Assembly (NCBI RefSeq): GCF_042668085.1
Contig: NZ_JBHVBO010000013.1
Location: 1-50,183, forward strand
Length of the DNA: 50,183 nt
Origin: Isoptericola sp042668085
GTDB taxonomy: Bacteria; Actinomycetota; Actinomycetes; Actinomycetales; Cellulomonadaceae
Reading direction: 5' to 3'
Below, piece by piece: positions 36,836 through 45,193 of the stretch. The notes below the pieces were generated by a model. It did not search any database. It had not been told where the DNA came from and worked only from the letters and a program-made list of their open reading frames with translations. Position numbers and translations under genes: made by a program. Every line of letters starts with the position of its first letter. The first letter of the stretch is position 1.

Positions 36836-36978
36836 TCGCACGGCGACGATGAACGATGAGCGCACCGTCCCAGCTGTGGCGCGGACTTGCCCCCCGCTCG
36901 ACAGGCTCGCGATCACCTACCGGGCGGCCGACGTCTTGTGCGCTTGTACTGTCTGGGCACGGGCAGGACGGCAGCGAG

Positions 36979-37664
36979 CTAGGGTGTCGGCGCTGTGAAC
37001 GGGCCAGCGGGGAATCCGAGCCGGAGCATTCCCTCGGAAGTGGACATCACGATGATCTCATCCCCAGGGGCGAACACTCTGTCTTCCCCAGGGGGATGCC
37101 TGCGACGAACCAAACGGGGCCCGCAGCGAAGTCGAGACGAAGAGCGACCGGCAGCTTGATCGCCCGGGCATGCTCCACTTCCCGCGCGTCCGAGGAACGA
37201 GCAGTGCCCACCTCGAGCCGCTCCCATTAGATGTCTACGGCGAGGATCTGTTGGCCAGCTCGCGATCTCCACTGCGGGTGATCTGTGACCGCCCAGCGCT
37301 CCGGGCCGTTGTCGCTCAAGATGAGGAAGTCCTTCATCGGCTGGCTGAAGACCTCGACGCCGTAAGGGTAGAACGAGCTCGTCCACGGCACTGAAACAGG
37401 ACCCGCACTCGTCCATACCTCAACGCCCATCACGGCGTGATGCCAGTCGCCGTAGTCTCACTCCCGCGGCTCGTCGCCCAAGCTGTGGATGTCCCAGTAC
37501 GCGACGTCGTCGACACGAAGCCCGACCATGCGTGTGGTCTTCCGGTCGAAATCGCTCCTCGCGCTCACGAGACGAACGATGCCGCATGCCCGCCCGCGAA
37601 ATGGGAGCCGCGCCCTAGTTGGTGCTCGACGAGCAACTCCAGGGCGTGAGTACCACGCTCCGGG
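36979..37664 (-). pseudogene. Gene broken by stops and frameshifts
   Basis: The minus strand encodes a recognisable but interrupted protein. It reads GTHALELLVEHQLGRGSHFA, then after a frameshift MVGLRVDDVAYWDIHSLGDE, a TGA, DYGDWHHAVMGVEVWTSAGP, FSQPMKDFLILSDNGPERWA, a TAA, KLPVALRLDFAAGPVWFVAG, and after another shift GDEIIVMSTSEGMLRLGFPA. The order and composition imply an ancestor of about 220 residues. The family is not named. Its place beside the RHS leftovers suggests an old immunity or accessory gene. Confidence 0.65.
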
Positions 37665-37696
37665 TCGCTTGTGTCGGACGTCCTACGCTTTGACTC

Positions 37697-38152
37697 ATGC
37701 AGAGGGCGTGGACGTCACCGCCAGTGCTGGCGGCAGACCTGGGCATCACTCGCCAGGGCGTGCGGGCCTGGCTCAAACGGCACGGCTACCAGAAGGACCC
37801 AGACGGCCGCTACCGGATCGACGCGGCCACCGAAGCGCACATGCGCGACTACTTCGCGGCGCGTAAGACCCCGCCGCCGCCAGGTCCGTGCAGCGTGGAG
37901 GGGTGCGACCGTCAGCGGATGAGCCGACGCGCTGTGCTGTGCGATCTGCACCACCAACGGATGTACCGGTACGGGACGCTGGAGCGTCCATTGCCGGGGG
38001 AGAACAACCGGAGGAAGACGCACTGCCCGAAGGGGCACCCTTACACACCCGAGAACACCTACAAGTACTCCGATGGCCGGCGTCGCTGCCGCCGCTGCCG
38101 GCTCGATCAGGTGGCGGCCGCGCGTCGTGCGCGGCGGGCCGCGCGGGACTGA
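37697..38152 (+). CDS. HTH plus zinc-ribbon protein (HNH/phage-type)
   Basis: 151 residues. The N-terminus is a helix-turn-helix (PVLAADLGITRQGVRAWLKR) followed by RYRIDAATEAHMRDYFAAR. Two cysteine clusters follow: CSVEGCDRQRMSRRAVLCDL with HHQRMYRYG, and HCPKGHPYTPENTYKYSDGR with RRCRRCRLD. The second resembles the zinc ribbon at the end of phage HNH-type proteins, but no complete HNH active site is present. It is probably a small DNA-binding protein. Its stop is one base from the stop of the convergent BldC-like gene. Confidence 0.65.
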   Translation: MQRAWTSPPVLAADLGITRQGVRAWLKRHGYQKDPDGRYRIDAATEAHMRDYFAARKTPPPPGPCSVEGCDRQRMSRRAVLCDLHHQRMYRYGTLERPLPGENNRRKTHCPKGHPYTPENTYKYSDGRRRCRRCRLDQVAAARRARRAARD

Positions 38153-38153
38153 G

Positions 38154-38390
38154 CTACTCCTCGTCGACCTCGGGCGTGACCTGGCCCTTGGCGATGGCCT
38201 CTCGCGCGGCGGCGTACTGCCGCTCGATGTACTCCTCGAGCTTCGCGCGCTCGATGCGCCACACGCGCTTCGGCCCGACCTGGATCGCGGGCACCTCGCC
38301 CGTCTTGAGCAAGGTGTACACCGCGGTCTCGGTGATCGCCAGCTCGTCGGCGACGTTCTTCACGGACAGGAAGCGGGGCGAAGTCGTCAT
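38154..38390 (-). CDS. BldC/excisionase-type helix-turn-helix protein
   Basis: 78 residues with a MerR-like N-terminal helix-turn-helix: FLSVKNVADELAITETAVYT, LLKTGEVPAIQVGPKRVWRI, then a helix ERAKLEEYIERQYAAAREAI and an acidic end. This is the pattern of BldC-type regulators and of phage excisionases. A chromosomal regulator is likely given its complete form, but nearby integrase genes keep the excisionase reading open. Confidence 0.8.
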   Translation of the reverse strand: MTTSPRFLSVKNVADELAITETAVYTLLKTGEVPAIQVGPKRVWRIERAKLEEYIERQYAAAREAIAKGQVTPEVDEE

Positions 38391-38719
38391 GCCCCATATC
38401 CTCCCGTGCCGGAGCAGCCTTCGGCGCCGAGAACGCGCACCTCAGGAGCACGCACGTTGCTAGTAGTTTTGGACCGGGGCCTAGTCGGCCTTCGGCGTCT
38501 CGTCATTGATCGGGCTGCGGAGCGGCTCGCCGCTCCGATCTAGGAGCTCGACCAGGGTGAGCCTGTCGGGTTAGGGGTCGATTCAGCGATGGTGGCTGGG
38601 TCCGGTGTGGGGTCTCGAATCGGCCGGCGATGGGGCAGTCGTCGCCGACGTGCACAACCGAACCCGGGTCGTCGGTGGTGTTTTCGACGTCGAGGCGCGC
38701 GTCTGTTCGCCTGGATGCC
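38391..38719. other. Intergenic stretch with one dispersed motif copy
   Basis: About 330 bases between two minus-strand genes. It holds the motif copy at 38431-38456 and the hairpin-like GGAGCGGCTCGCCGCTCC near 38520; no gene is seen. Confidence 0.5.
38431..38456 (+). repeat. Dispersed motif, copy 3
   Basis: ACGCGCACCTCAGGAGCACG lies 40 bases upstream of the BldC-like gene start, so it is in promoter position for that gene. Confidence 0.45.
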
Positions 38720-39769
38720 TCAGATGTACTCCGTGCAGTAATGGTGGGTCAGGCCCACGGGCGGGCTGTCCGTGCCGACCCATCCCTCGGAATCGGAGTT
38801 TGTCAGAACTGCGCAGGTGAAGTGGTGGACCTGGCTGCGCTTCTTGCCCCGTCCGGCCGGCCGGTACACGAAGGTGCCCAGCGCGCCGAACACGCGTTCG
38901 GCCTCGCGCCGTGCCGCAACTGCGGCATCAGTTCGCTCACGGTCCTGCGCCGCGTGAACGGCCGCGGCGACCTCGGCCTGGTGGCGACGCGCGGTGACGT
39001 CGGCGAGCCTTTCATCCAGGGACTTGACCGGGTGGCACAGCGGGCAGGCACTGGAATAGGGCGGGAACTTCTCGAACCCCTCCCACTCGGATGGGACGAA
39101 CACGCTGGTGCGGATGAACGCGCACTCTGCCAAGTGGACGGGCGCGTCGGGTACGCCACGTCGACGCAGGAAGTTGCCCATGCTCGCAGGGTCGATTCGC
39201 ACCGTTCCCGACTCGACATCGGCTCGCTTCATGTCCCGCACTGCCTGCAGCAGCGCGCGTCCCCGGGACTCCTCGGACAGCTCGAGGCGCTCCATGCATT
39301 GTGCGCACACCACCATCGTGTGCAGGCGTTCCCGCTCGCGAGCGTTGGTTCGTCGACCGGGCATCCGCTCTCCACACAACGCGATGGAGGGGTGTTCGCC
39401 CAGGATGTGTGCCCAGGACGTCGGCCACCGGTAGGTGTACTCGTGCAGCTGGTCCAACACAAGGTCATCAACCTTGACCGCGCCGGGCGTCCAACGGATC
39501 TCCATGAGACTGTGCCTCGCGATGTCCGCGATCGGGACGCACCGGTGCAGCGTGAGGTACGGGCGGCCGACTATGTCAGCTGCGGCCATCATGTCGCCCG
39601 GCAGCGCACCCTTGCCTCGCATCGGGTACCAGTGCTCGGACAGTGCCCCTGTGTCGCCCTCGACTGGCTCAATCGCCACCGCGTTGAACGCCCGCCGGGA
39701 CCCGTTGAAGATCGGCAGCTGGACCACGTCGTTCCCGCACTGGTGACAAGGCAGCCTCGTGACCTTCAC
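38720..39769 (-). CDS. Cys-rich protein of unknown function
   Basis: About 349 residues. Cysteine pairs suggest zinc knuckles: LPCHQCGNDVV at the start, VVCAQCMERL in the middle and SSACPLCHPV near 255. A coiled-coil-like helix follows (RRHQAEVAAAVHAAQDRERT). GRGKKRSQVHHFTCAVLTN and GLTHHYCTEYI near the end add further Cys/His sites. GTG at 39769 is preceded by TAGAAT at 7 bases (leaderless geometry). No enzyme motif or family is recognised. It lies in the accessory region between the BldC-like and HIRAN genes. Confidence 0.65.
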   Translation of the reverse strand: MKVTRLPCHQCGNDVVQLPIFNGSRRAFNAVAIEPVEGDTGALSEHWYPMRGKGALPGDMMAAADIVGRPYLTLHRCVPIADIARHSLMEIRWTPGAVKVDDLVLDQLHEYTYRWPTSWAHILGEHPSIALCGERMPGRRTNARERERLHTMVVCAQCMERLELSEESRGRALLQAVRDMKRADVESGTVRIDPASMGNFLRRRGVPDAPVHLAECAFIRTSVFVPSEWEGFEKFPPYSSACPLCHPVKSLDERLADVTARRHQAEVAAAVHAAQDRERTDAAVAARREAERVFGALGTFVYRPAGRGKKRSQVHHFTCAVLTNSDSEGWVGTDSPPVGLTHHYCTEYI

Positions 39770-39776
39770 AGCGCAA

Positions 39777-39782
39777 ATTCTA
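39777..39782 (-). promoter_or_regulatory. -10 element of a leaderless transcript
   Basis: TAGAAT on the minus strand ends 7 bases before the GTG of the Cys-rich gene, and no Shine-Dalgarno sequence intervenes. No clear -35 is seen. Confidence 0.55.
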
Positions 39783-40062
39783 TTGGGGGCCGCCCACACA
39801 CGAGGAACAGCCGCGCGACACGGGAACTTGCGGCGTGCGGTCGGGGTCTCACCCGCGCACTCCCGTGGCTGGTCGATGCGAAGGCGCAGGCTCGCGTTCG
39901 CGGCCAGCCCCGATCCTCCGGGGGAGTGCGTAGGCTTGGGGCGCCGGAACGACTTGTCTGAAGACCTGACGGTGCATTCGGGCGGGCCACCGTCGCGGCA
40001 GGCATGCCGAGGCGAGCGGTTGAGCGTGTCGTCGCCGCGTGTACTGGTGCTGCCAGGTGGCG

Positions 40063-40941
40063 TCAGTTCTTCAGCTTGGCGAGGCGCTGCCCGAGCTTGG
40101 TCGATGCGCGTTGCTCGACGGGAACGAACGCAAGCCAGCGTTCTAGTACTGCGGCTTCTCTTTCCGGTTGGCGAAGCTTGCGATGGATGATCGCCGCTTG
40201 CTCGGTGTACCAAGGTGCGGGTGTGGAGCCAGCGCGGTCGCCCTCGGCACCTTGGATCGCTGCGTAGCAGAGTTCCAGCGCTTCCTCGAGCCGATTGTCG
40301 CGCTTGAGTTGCTTGATGGGTTCGACGAGTTCCAGGTAGTGAACGCCGCTGACCATCCCCGCTTCGAAGGTCTTTGCGCGGTCACCGCCACCCGCCAGCG
40401 CCTCGGCAACCATCTCGCGTCGGGCGAGATGCACGCTGGTGCGCTTGTCCTGCGGTGTCATCGGAGGCAGGTTCTCTGCGGTGTACTGCCACCGAGGAGG
40501 CAGATCCTCCCCGAGCCATACCCACGCCTCGACGCGAGCAGTCTCGCCCTCAACGAGGTACGCCAGTTGCAGCGGCACCGCGCGCGCTGTTCGCTCGTCG
40601 AGCAGCAGGGAGCCTGCGGCGCCAGCGGGAAGGTAGCCGATTCGTTCGCCTTCCACGAGCACCGCGACAGCATTCGGATCCGAGGCGTTGCTCGGCTCGC
40701 GTTCGAGTACTCCTGCCTCTTCGAGTAGCCCGCGCCCGGCGAGGCCTCGTCGGCGAACGAGTCCGTGCGCCGCCTCGGCGCAGAAGGTGGTCGTACCGGC
40801 AAGCTTGACCAGAGGGGCCCCGGAGAGCCTGATCGTGAGCGTTGGGCGTTGCGTCGGCGACGATGGGTTCGCGGGTGTGGTGCGGAGTGCACCAGCGGTG
40901 CGCGGGCTACGACGTCTGCCAAGCCATTCCCTAAGACTCAC
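40063..40941 (-). CDS. HIRAN-domain protein with helical C-terminus
   Basis: 292 residues. A HIRAN domain at about 45-135 is shown by the core LEREPSNASDPNAVAVLVEG with ERIGYLPAGAA. HIRAN domains bind damaged or stalled DNA ends, usually within helicases; here it stands alone. The C-terminal part (about 185-290) has TPR-like helices (GVHYLELVEPIKQLKRDNRL, EEALELCYAAIQGAEGD, QAAIIHRKLRQPEREAAVLE). No helicase or nuclease motif is present. Similar stand-alone HIRAN-TPR proteins occur in actinobacterial accessory regions. Neighbouring genes on the same strand are 200-300 bases away. Confidence 0.8.
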   Translation of the reverse strand: MSLREWLGRRRSPRTAGALRTTPANPSSPTQRPTLTIRLSGAPLVKLAGTTTFCAEAAHGLVRRRGLAGRGLLEEAGVLEREPSNASDPNAVAVLVEGERIGYLPAGAAGSLLLDERTARAVPLQLAYLVEGETARVEAWVWLGEDLPPRWQYTAENLPPMTPQDKRTSVHLARREMVAEALAGGGDRAKTFEAGMVSGVHYLELVEPIKQLKRDNRLEEALELCYAAIQGAEGDRAGSTPAPWYTEQAAIIHRKLRQPEREAAVLERWLAFVPVEQRASTKLGQRLAKLKN

Positions 40942-41158
40942 GGGTGGATGATCTCACAGCGGAAGATTCCGGGGGACCCGTGCTTGGGCCCTGGCCTGGC
41001 GTCTGGCGGCCGACTGGCCCGTTCAACCACGATGGGAAACTTCTGCGTCGACCTGGAACTCACCCCAGGTTGACCAATTACGCCGAGTCGACACGTCGGA
41101 CGCCAGAGCCAACTTGGTCGAACCGCCACGTCCATCCGGGACCAACAGACGCCGAATC

Positions 41159-41863
41159 TCATGCTGCCGGGAGAGCGGCGGCCGCGGCCGCGATCTTGGC
41201 AGCGACGGCGTCGATGGACTCTTCTGCGGTGCTGAGCCCGGAATGGGATGCCAGCATCGGACTAACGTCGTTGAGCTCGTCGAAGGTCACCCCGTGCAGG
41301 ACAGGGATGACGCGACGGGTGCTCAGGAGCACCGCCAATTCCTTCTCGGCAACCCCCTCGGCCTCGAGGCTGTCGAGGAGCGCCGGCGTGACGAGTACGA
41401 TCCCGACCCGGGAATTTCGGAGTCCCTTGTCAATCTCGCGGATCATGAGCGAGCCAAGAGGAAGATCCTCCTCGCTGAACCACACCGTGGAGCCGTTGGA
41501 CTTCAGGGCTCCGTAGAGTTCAGCGGCACTGCTTTTGCGGTCGGGCCAGGCATGACAAAGGAATAGATCGCGGCGGTCGGGGTGCGTACTTGCCTGCTCC
41601 GCGGCCTTCTCGGCAAAAGGCGCGATGGTGCGCCACTCGATGGCGCTGTACGGCACCGTTCTGCCGGCCCTTGTGCGACGTGAGGCGCCGCTGTAGCTGG
41701 ACCCGGACCCACCCGACCGGTGCGTCGACCCGACAGACGGCGGTCGTGGTAAGTACGAGTAGTACGAGGGGCTGGAGCGCCGCCTGCCGCCGCGGCACGC
41801 AGGGCACCGCGCCGCTGCTGCTGAGGACCGGTGACCGTAGATGGGAGCTGTGCACTGCGCCAT
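41159..41863 (-). CDS. TIR-domain protein with N-terminal zinc knuckle
   Basis: About 234 residues. The N-terminus (MAQCTAPIYGHRSSAAAARC, then PAC) is a probable zinc knuckle, followed by a Ser/Tyr/Arg-rich linker (PSYYSYLPRPPSVGSTHRSG). The TIR domain spans about 105-225: RDLFLCHAWPDRKSSAAELY, STVWFSEEDLPLGSLMIREI, NSRVGIVLVTPALLDS and RRVIPVLHGVTFDE. Bacterial TIR domains often cleave NAD+; a Glu in WFSEEDLPLG is a candidate catalytic residue. The ATG at 41863 is chosen because the longer frame is non-coding. It is divergent from the RHH operon. A defence role is inferred. Confidence 0.82.
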   Translation of the reverse strand: MAQCTAPIYGHRSSAAAARCPACRGGRRRSSPSYYSYLPRPPSVGSTHRSGGSGSSYSGASRRTRAGRTVPYSAIEWRTIAPFAEKAAEQASTHPDRRDLFLCHAWPDRKSSAAELYGALKSNGSTVWFSEEDLPLGSLMIREIDKGLRNSRVGIVLVTPALLDSLEAEGVAEKELAVLLSTRRVIPVLHGVTFDELNDVSPMLASHSGLSTAEESIDAVAAKIAAAAAALPAA

Positions 41864-41936
41864 GTGGCGAGCGTACGGCGTACCTGTGCCACCTGGGCCC
41901 GCTCTGGAGAGCACTGACCCGACCATGGCACGGCCC

Positions 41937-41965
41937 TTGACCAAGGGGCGTATTCTGTGTAATAC
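41937..41965 (+). promoter_or_regulatory. Sigma-70-type promoter with overlapping dyad
   Basis: TTGACC (41937-41942) and TAATAC (41960-41965) are 17 bases apart, a near-consensus housekeeping promoter. GTATT and AATAC (41950-41954 and 41961-41965) form an inverted pair, and CTGT...ACAG a second, so a repressor would cover the -10. It drives the 80-aa and RHH genes; autoregulation is inferred. Confidence 0.75.
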
Positions 41966-41998
41966 AGCCGGGAGGCACGTCGTCATACGGAGGCGTGG

Positions 41999-42241
41999 AT
42001 GCCCCAGTTCTACATCAGCGCCGTCGCGTTTGATCCCGATAACGACCACCCGCTCGACAAGGGCCTCACCGAGGCCGACTACTGGCACATGCTGACCGGC
42101 ACGCGGGTGCAGGCATCCCCAAACCCCGGGGGCGCGGACTGGCGGACCGAGCAGACCGCCCTGGACGGCTCCCGATGGCTCGTCCTCTTTGACTACGACC
42201 AAGGAACAGCTGTCCCCGTTACAGCATGGAAGGTGAAGTGA
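41999..42241 (+). CDS. 80-aa protein of unknown function, first gene of the RHH operon
   Basis: MPQFYISAVAFDPDNDHPLD begins a compact acidic protein ending RWLVLFDYDQGTAVPVTAWK. It has no signal peptide or membrane segment and looks like a small beta-rich fold. GGAGG lies 5 bases before the ATG. Its stop overlaps the ATG of the RHH gene by one base (TGATG), so they are translated together. The arrangement is like that of a toxin-antitoxin pair, but no toxin motif is seen. The family is not recognised. Confidence 0.7.
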   Translation: MPQFYISAVAFDPDNDHPLDKGLTEADYWHMLTGTRVQASPNPGGADWRTEQTALDGSRWLVLFDYDQGTAVPVTAWKVK

Positions 42242-42954
42242 TGACGACCAAGCAGCGTGACCCGTCCACCCTCACCGATGCCGACCTGCCCTCGATGACC
42301 CGCGCCGAGCGCGCCGCCTACTACGAGGCGAACGCGCACCGGCTCGATGAGCTCTTCGACGACAGTCGGAAGGTGGCTTTCGAGCCCGACCCCAAGGGCT
42401 CTGACCTCATCGTGTCCGTGCGGCTCAAGCACGGCGAGGCTGACACCCTTACCGCGGCTGCCCGGGAGGCCGGTAAGCCGCTGTCTGTGTATCTGCGGGA
42501 GTCCGCGCTCACGGCTGCTACCGGAGGCGCACCCGCGCATCGGGACCTGCGCCTGGAAGACCTTGACCCCGAGGACGTCGAGAAGGTGAAGGCGTGGGCG
42601 CTCGTGTCCATGGTGAAGTCGTCCGGCCTCACCGGTGTGGAGCGTGCCTTCGCGTCGTTCGCGCCTACAGGCGTGCTGCCTAAGCTTCCGCTCCCAGACG
42701 CGTTCAGCGTTTCCTTTGCGGGACCGTCGACGGGCGTCGAGGAGGGGCGCCACCTCCAGGCCGTCGTAAGAGAGAAGGGGCGCACCCGAGCGGTGACCAC
42801 GAGGGAGGCCGCCGAAATCGTGGCGGAGGGGGCGGCTGGCGCCTATGCGGTGTTTAGGTCGCCTAAGGTTCGACGTGCCCGCCGGGCTCTCAAGCAGGAG
42901 CGCTGGATCGAGGTGAAGGATGTTGTCGCCCGCAAACAGGGCAGCAACGCGTGA
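42241..42954 (+). CDS. Ribbon-helix-helix (MobC/CopG-like) protein
   Basis: About 237 residues. SDLIVSVRLKHGEADTLTAA, REAGKPLSVYLRESALTAA near residues 48-88 is a typical ribbon-helix-helix DNA-binding unit, as in plasmid accessory and antitoxin proteins. The rest is unusual for an antitoxin: a helical segment (DVEKVKAWALVSMVKSSGLT) and a C-terminal basic domain (AVVREKGRTRAVTTREAAEI, RRARRALKQERWIEVKDVV). It probably binds the dyad over its own promoter. GGTGAAG precedes the ATG. A relaxosome accessory role is an alternative, but no relaxase gene is in the window. Confidence 0.7.
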   Translation: MTTKQRDPSTLTDADLPSMTRAERAAYYEANAHRLDELFDDSRKVAFEPDPKGSDLIVSVRLKHGEADTLTAAAREAGKPLSVYLRESALTAATGGAPAHRDLRLEDLDPEDVEKVKAWALVSMVKSSGLTGVERAFASFAPTGVLPKLPLPDAFSVSFAGPSTGVEEGRHLQAVVREKGRTRAVTTREAAEIVAEGAAGAYAVFRSPKVRRARRALKQERWIEVKDVVARKQGSNA

Positions 42955-42969
42955 AGGACGCGTAGTGTG

Positions 42970-42985
42970 CCGCCCGCTCGGGCGG
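42970..42985 (+). terminator. Hairpin after the RHH gene
   Basis: CCGCCC (42970-42975), loop GCTC, GGGCGG (42980-42985), 16 bases behind the stop. It sits between the convergent RHH gene and 650-aa gene and could serve both. Confidence 0.55.
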
Positions 42986-43127
42986 GGCGACTTCTGGCTC
43001 GGATTTCATGGTTGTCAGTCGGACCGCGACGCGTGACCGGATCCGAGTGCGAGATTTCAGAGTTTCGTGCCTCGTGCCTGGGCTACCGTCTCCCGACCAG
43101 TTGTGTGGCTCGCACGGCTCATCGCAC

Positions 43128-45080
43128 TCAGATCTCTGCGTCCACCAGCAGGTCGAGCGTCGCTTCCGGTCCGTCGAGGGTGGCGCGCCATGCGGTGTCC
43201 TGGGCTCGCGGTCGATCATGAGCTTCGCGGATGTTCTCGCCGCGGACGGTTGCCCAGATCGCTGTGCTGGTAACGCGGGCTGCCTGGGAGTTGGCGAACC
43301 CTCGGACTGAGGCGACCACGTCCGGGTTCGCCGGCCCACCGTGCGCGGCGGCATCCCTGCATCGCCTGAGGCGATCGACCCCCGCGTCGTAGTTCCTCGT
43401 GAGCTCGTCGATCCACTGCCCAGCGGACGACGTTGTGAGCAGGCGGCGTTGCAGTGTTCGCAGTCGACGTGCGCCTGGCGCGTGCAGTGGCAACGCGTCG
43501 CAGATCGCCGGCAGCCGGCGCAGCGCCAGATCGAATCGGAGACGCAGCCGTCCGGTGCGTTCCCCAGGAATGCTCTCGTAGAGGTCGTCAACGACCGCGA
43601 CCTCGGGCACGTCACGGAGATCCCAAACTTCTGTCGGCTCGCGGTACGCGTCGATGAGTTCGTCCAGCAGTACTTCCCGAGCCCAGGTTGGCCCAAGTTG
43701 TTCCGTCAAGTGGACGCTCCAGTGCGATGCGTGCGCCATGCTGGCGACGAGCTCGATGACCTGCACGTCCACGAGCAGTGCTGCCCTGTTCGCGTCGTTG
43801 CCGGCGTTGAGGCGAACGGTACGTGCCGTGGTGAGCAGTTCCAGCAGTAAGTCTGTGATCGCGGGAACGTGGGGTGCGAGATCGGCCGCGACCTCGTTGA
43901 GCGTCTCGCTCGTCCAGAACTGACCGTGCTCCGACTGGTCGATCGATCGGTGAACTGGGAGGCGATGCAACACCTCGCCGTCGACGACGAGGACGCCACC
44001 AGCCATCGGCCGCCAATGAGTGCCCAGATCGTGGAACGCGGCGAGGTCGATGAGGCTCTCGGCAATCTGGTGCGCCCGCTGCAATGGAGCAACGAGTGGT
44101 CCCTCACCGAGATCGACGCGCACCCAGACCCAGTCCTCGAGATCGTCGTTGAACGCGGTGACGTCGAGCGCCCGCTGAAGCAGTTGCGGATTATCCAGCA
44201 GCTCAGCCGGGAGACGGTCCCGAAGATGGGCCAACGCCTCGCCTGCCGCGCTCGCGCTGAGCACCGAAGAGAGCGTCGGGCCGTCGAAGAAGGTGACACC
44301 TCCGATGGGCAATATCCAGTCGGGTGTGCGGCAGTGTGCACGTTCGAAGCACACCCATGCGACCTGAGTCCGCAGGGCAACGGGGAGACACAGGAGGTCA
44401 CGGCACAAGGCGAGGCGGTCGGCCTCGGGCAAGTGGGCGGCTTCGTTGGGTCGCCGTCCGGATCTGACTGGGCCTCCCGAGACGGCCGCACGTGCAGACT
44501 CCACCCAGAGCGCGTCGTCGGACAGGACGCCGGCGAGCCGGGAGGACTCGGTGCTGAGGGCGCGCCCGCCGCACCGCAATGCTGCGTCCAGGTTGAACCT
44601 CAGGGACTCCACTGCCTCGTGACTACAGGCCGGGTCCACCAGCGCGGCGTGTAGGTCGTCGAACGCGGCGACCGCTGCGGCTGGAGCTTCCAGCTCGCGT
44701 ATGACCGACGCGAGCGCATGACCGCAGTCGGCTCGCCACTGCGAGCTTGCTCCAGGCTCGGGATCTAGCAACAACGAACGTACGACGCCAAGGTCGGGGA
44801 CCTTCGACCGCAAGCCGGGCCCGACGGTGTCGATCGCGTGGATCACGTCCTTGGCGAGGGAAGACCATGGGCGCTTGTGGTGCCGGCCGACGTACGGACG
44901 CGGGTCGTCGATCCAGGCGCGAAGCTCCAGCAGCATCGGGTGCAGGCTCGGGGCCATCAAGCCTGGGCGTCGCTCGCGATCACGTCCGATCCCTTGCAGG
45001 AGCCAGGCGAGTTCCGTGACTGGCGTGAACACACTCCACATTGTGCCTGCGGGCGGGACGTCACCATGTCGCGTCGGCAC
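43128..45080 (-). CDS. Large protein with HEPN-like RX4H motif, unknown function
   Basis: 650 residues from GTG at 45080; ATG at 45041 (starting MWSVFTPVTELAWLLQGIG) is also possible and leaves 637. The body is helical without membrane segments. Near residue 574 the sequence NYDAGVDRLRRCRDAAAHGG contains R-DAAA-H followed by GG, matching the HEPN RX4-6H catalytic motif with a helix on each side. Other blocks are FERAHCRTPDWILPIGGVTF and EDWVWVRVDLGEGPLVAPLQ. HEPN proteins are often metal-independent RNases in defence systems. It stands alone on its strand, upstream of and divergent from the xis-int pair. Confidence 0.6.
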   Translation of the reverse strand: MPTRHGDVPPAGTMWSVFTPVTELAWLLQGIGRDRERRPGLMAPSLHPMLLELRAWIDDPRPYVGRHHKRPWSSLAKDVIHAIDTVGPGLRSKVPDLGVVRSLLLDPEPGASSQWRADCGHALASVIRELEAPAAAVAAFDDLHAALVDPACSHEAVESLRFNLDAALRCGGRALSTESSRLAGVLSDDALWVESARAAVSGGPVRSGRRPNEAAHLPEADRLALCRDLLCLPVALRTQVAWVCFERAHCRTPDWILPIGGVTFFDGPTLSSVLSASAAGEALAHLRDRLPAELLDNPQLLQRALDVTAFNDDLEDWVWVRVDLGEGPLVAPLQRAHQIAESLIDLAAFHDLGTHWRPMAGGVLVVDGEVLHRLPVHRSIDQSEHGQFWTSETLNEVAADLAPHVPAITDLLLELLTTARTVRLNAGNDANRAALLVDVQVIELVASMAHASHWSVHLTEQLGPTWAREVLLDELIDAYREPTEVWDLRDVPEVAVVDDLYESIPGERTGRLRLRFDLALRRLPAICDALPLHAPGARRLRTLQRRLLTTSSAGQWIDELTRNYDAGVDRLRRCRDAAAHGGPANPDVVASVRGFANSQAARVTSTAIWATVRGENIREAHDRPRAQDTAWRATLDGPEATLDLLVDAEI

Positions 45081-45193
45081 GTGGATCTGCGAAGGCCCCT
45101 GAATCAGCGGTCCAAGGACGACCGCCGGCCCTGAGGTGTTCGGTCAAGTACCGGGCGGTGGATCAGGCGACGAGTCAGTTGCACATTGGGGTT

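Noticed and set aside
41864..42202. Longer N-terminus for the TIR protein (start at 42202)
   Set aside because: This stretch overlaps the 80-aa gene and its promoter and lacks coding character; the zinc-knuckle start at 41863 is natural.
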